Source of the DNA: Alphaproteobacteria bacterium
GTDB lineage: Bacteria > Pseudomonadota > Alphaproteobacteria > RF32 > CAG-239
Reading direction: 5' to 3'
DNA: 44,991 bases
Assembly (NCBI GenBank): GCA_017935485.1
Contig: JAGBHO010000018.1
Span: forward strand, 1-44,991
The position numbers and the translations under genes were made by a program. Shown piece by piece: positions 44,740 through 44,991 of this stretch (the stretch's first letter is position 1; the number at the start of each line of letters is the position of its first letter). The notes under the pieces are model-generated. The model was not told the origin of the DNA. It saw only the letters and a program-made list of their open reading frames with translations, and did not search any database.

Positions 44740-44940
44740 TCATACATCGCGTCAAAGCATCGCGGGTCACGGGGCACTGTACAAACTAATGCCTCACCCG
44801 CTGGGTGCCCGCACGCCTGCCGTGCAAGTCAAGCCAGGGCTCTTTTTTATTGTCATTCTCGGGCTTGACCCGAGAATCCATCTCACAACCGGCACGTTGC
44901 TTATTTCTTTATGGATTGCCGGATCGAAGTCCGGCAATGA
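44740..44940 (-). repeat. REP-like palindrome block in the leader of gene 43336-44691
   Basis: The same block as at 37400-37572: CATCGCGGGTCACGGGG, then CCTCACCCGCTGGGTG, then palindromes ATTCTCGGG / CCCGAGAAT (44855-44877) and ATTGCCGGA / TCCGGCAAT (44915-44938). The last one has loop TCGAAG, the reverse complement of CTTCGA in the other copy. This copy also carries about 20 extra bases (AAGCCAGGGCTCTTTTTTAT) at 44830-44850 not seen in the other. Confidence 0.8.
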
Positions 44941-44950
44941 CATTGTTATT

Positions 44951-44979
44951 ACTATACCACAGAAAAACACCAATGTCAA
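44951..44979 (-). promoter_or_regulatory. Promoter of Cys-rich gene 43336-44691
   Basis: On the minus strand TTGACA (44974-44979), 17-nt spacer beginning TTGGTGTTTT, TATAGT (44951-44956). The flank TTTCACTAGTAC precedes the -35. This is the third copy of the family promoter in the window. Confidence 0.85.
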
Positions 44980-44991
44980 GTACTAGTGAAA

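Overview
The window is a moderate-GC, gene-dense stretch of a bacterial chromosome, most likely from an alphaproteobacterium of an uncultured, possibly host-associated lineage. The evidence is gene order (priA and xerC near the F1 operon atpHAGDC; dgt - SPOR protein - nagZ - TatA-like protein) and the character of TolB, ComM and RuvX. The species cannot be named from the sequence. Both ends cut through loci of the same Cys-rich secreted protein family.

Layout. 1-1.9 kb: the 3' end of a Cys-rich secreted protein, a small membrane-anchored protein, a 58-aa YjfB-like protein and a frameshifted membrane-protein gene. 2-10.2 kb: glmM, tolB, ruvX, a beta-helix-like protein, then a tightly overlapping set of J-domain protein, B12-binding radical SAM protein and AmpD-type amidase. 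10.2-11.7 kb: a complete Cys-rich secreted protein behind a near-consensus promoter. 11.7-13.7 kb: deoB-pgeF (nucleoside catabolism). 13.8-19.6 kb: the F1 ATP synthase operon atpH-A-G-D-C, read leftwards, with two unusually long spacers full of hairpin repeats. 19.8-24.7 kb: two WG-repeat-like (NGWY) proteins, priA and an unknown protein. 24.8-30 kb: xerC, rpmG, an S41 protease, rnr and an exonuclease III-family gene. 30.1-34.2 kb: dgt, SPOR protein, M50 protease, nagZ, TatA-like protein. 34.4-35.2 kb: an unknown acidic protein and a cold-shock protein. 35.2-37.4 kb: two neighbouring, related Cys-rich secreted proteins. 37.8-38.8 kb: rpsF-rpsR-rplI. 39.1-43.2 kb: a small lipoprotein-like protein, comM, and a large lipoprotein with a degenerate trypsin-like domain. 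43.3-45 kb: another Cys-rich secreted protein and its promoter.

Two things stand out against the housekeeping background. The first is a family of Cys-rich exported proteins: five loci, about 20 to 56 Cys each. Three share an N-terminal signature (MLHMKL, then GVCFLPDC) and the same long promoter; in two of these a palindromic REP-like block lies between promoter and start codon. The second is a family of intercistronic hairpin elements with conserved ends and conserved tip but different, fully complementary 18-bp arms, one copy of which is split by a 107-nt structured module. Related hairpins bracketed by 40-nt direct repeats sit between atpG and atpD. These elements interrupt operons in the same transcriptional orientation and may be mobile palindromes, RNA control elements, or both.
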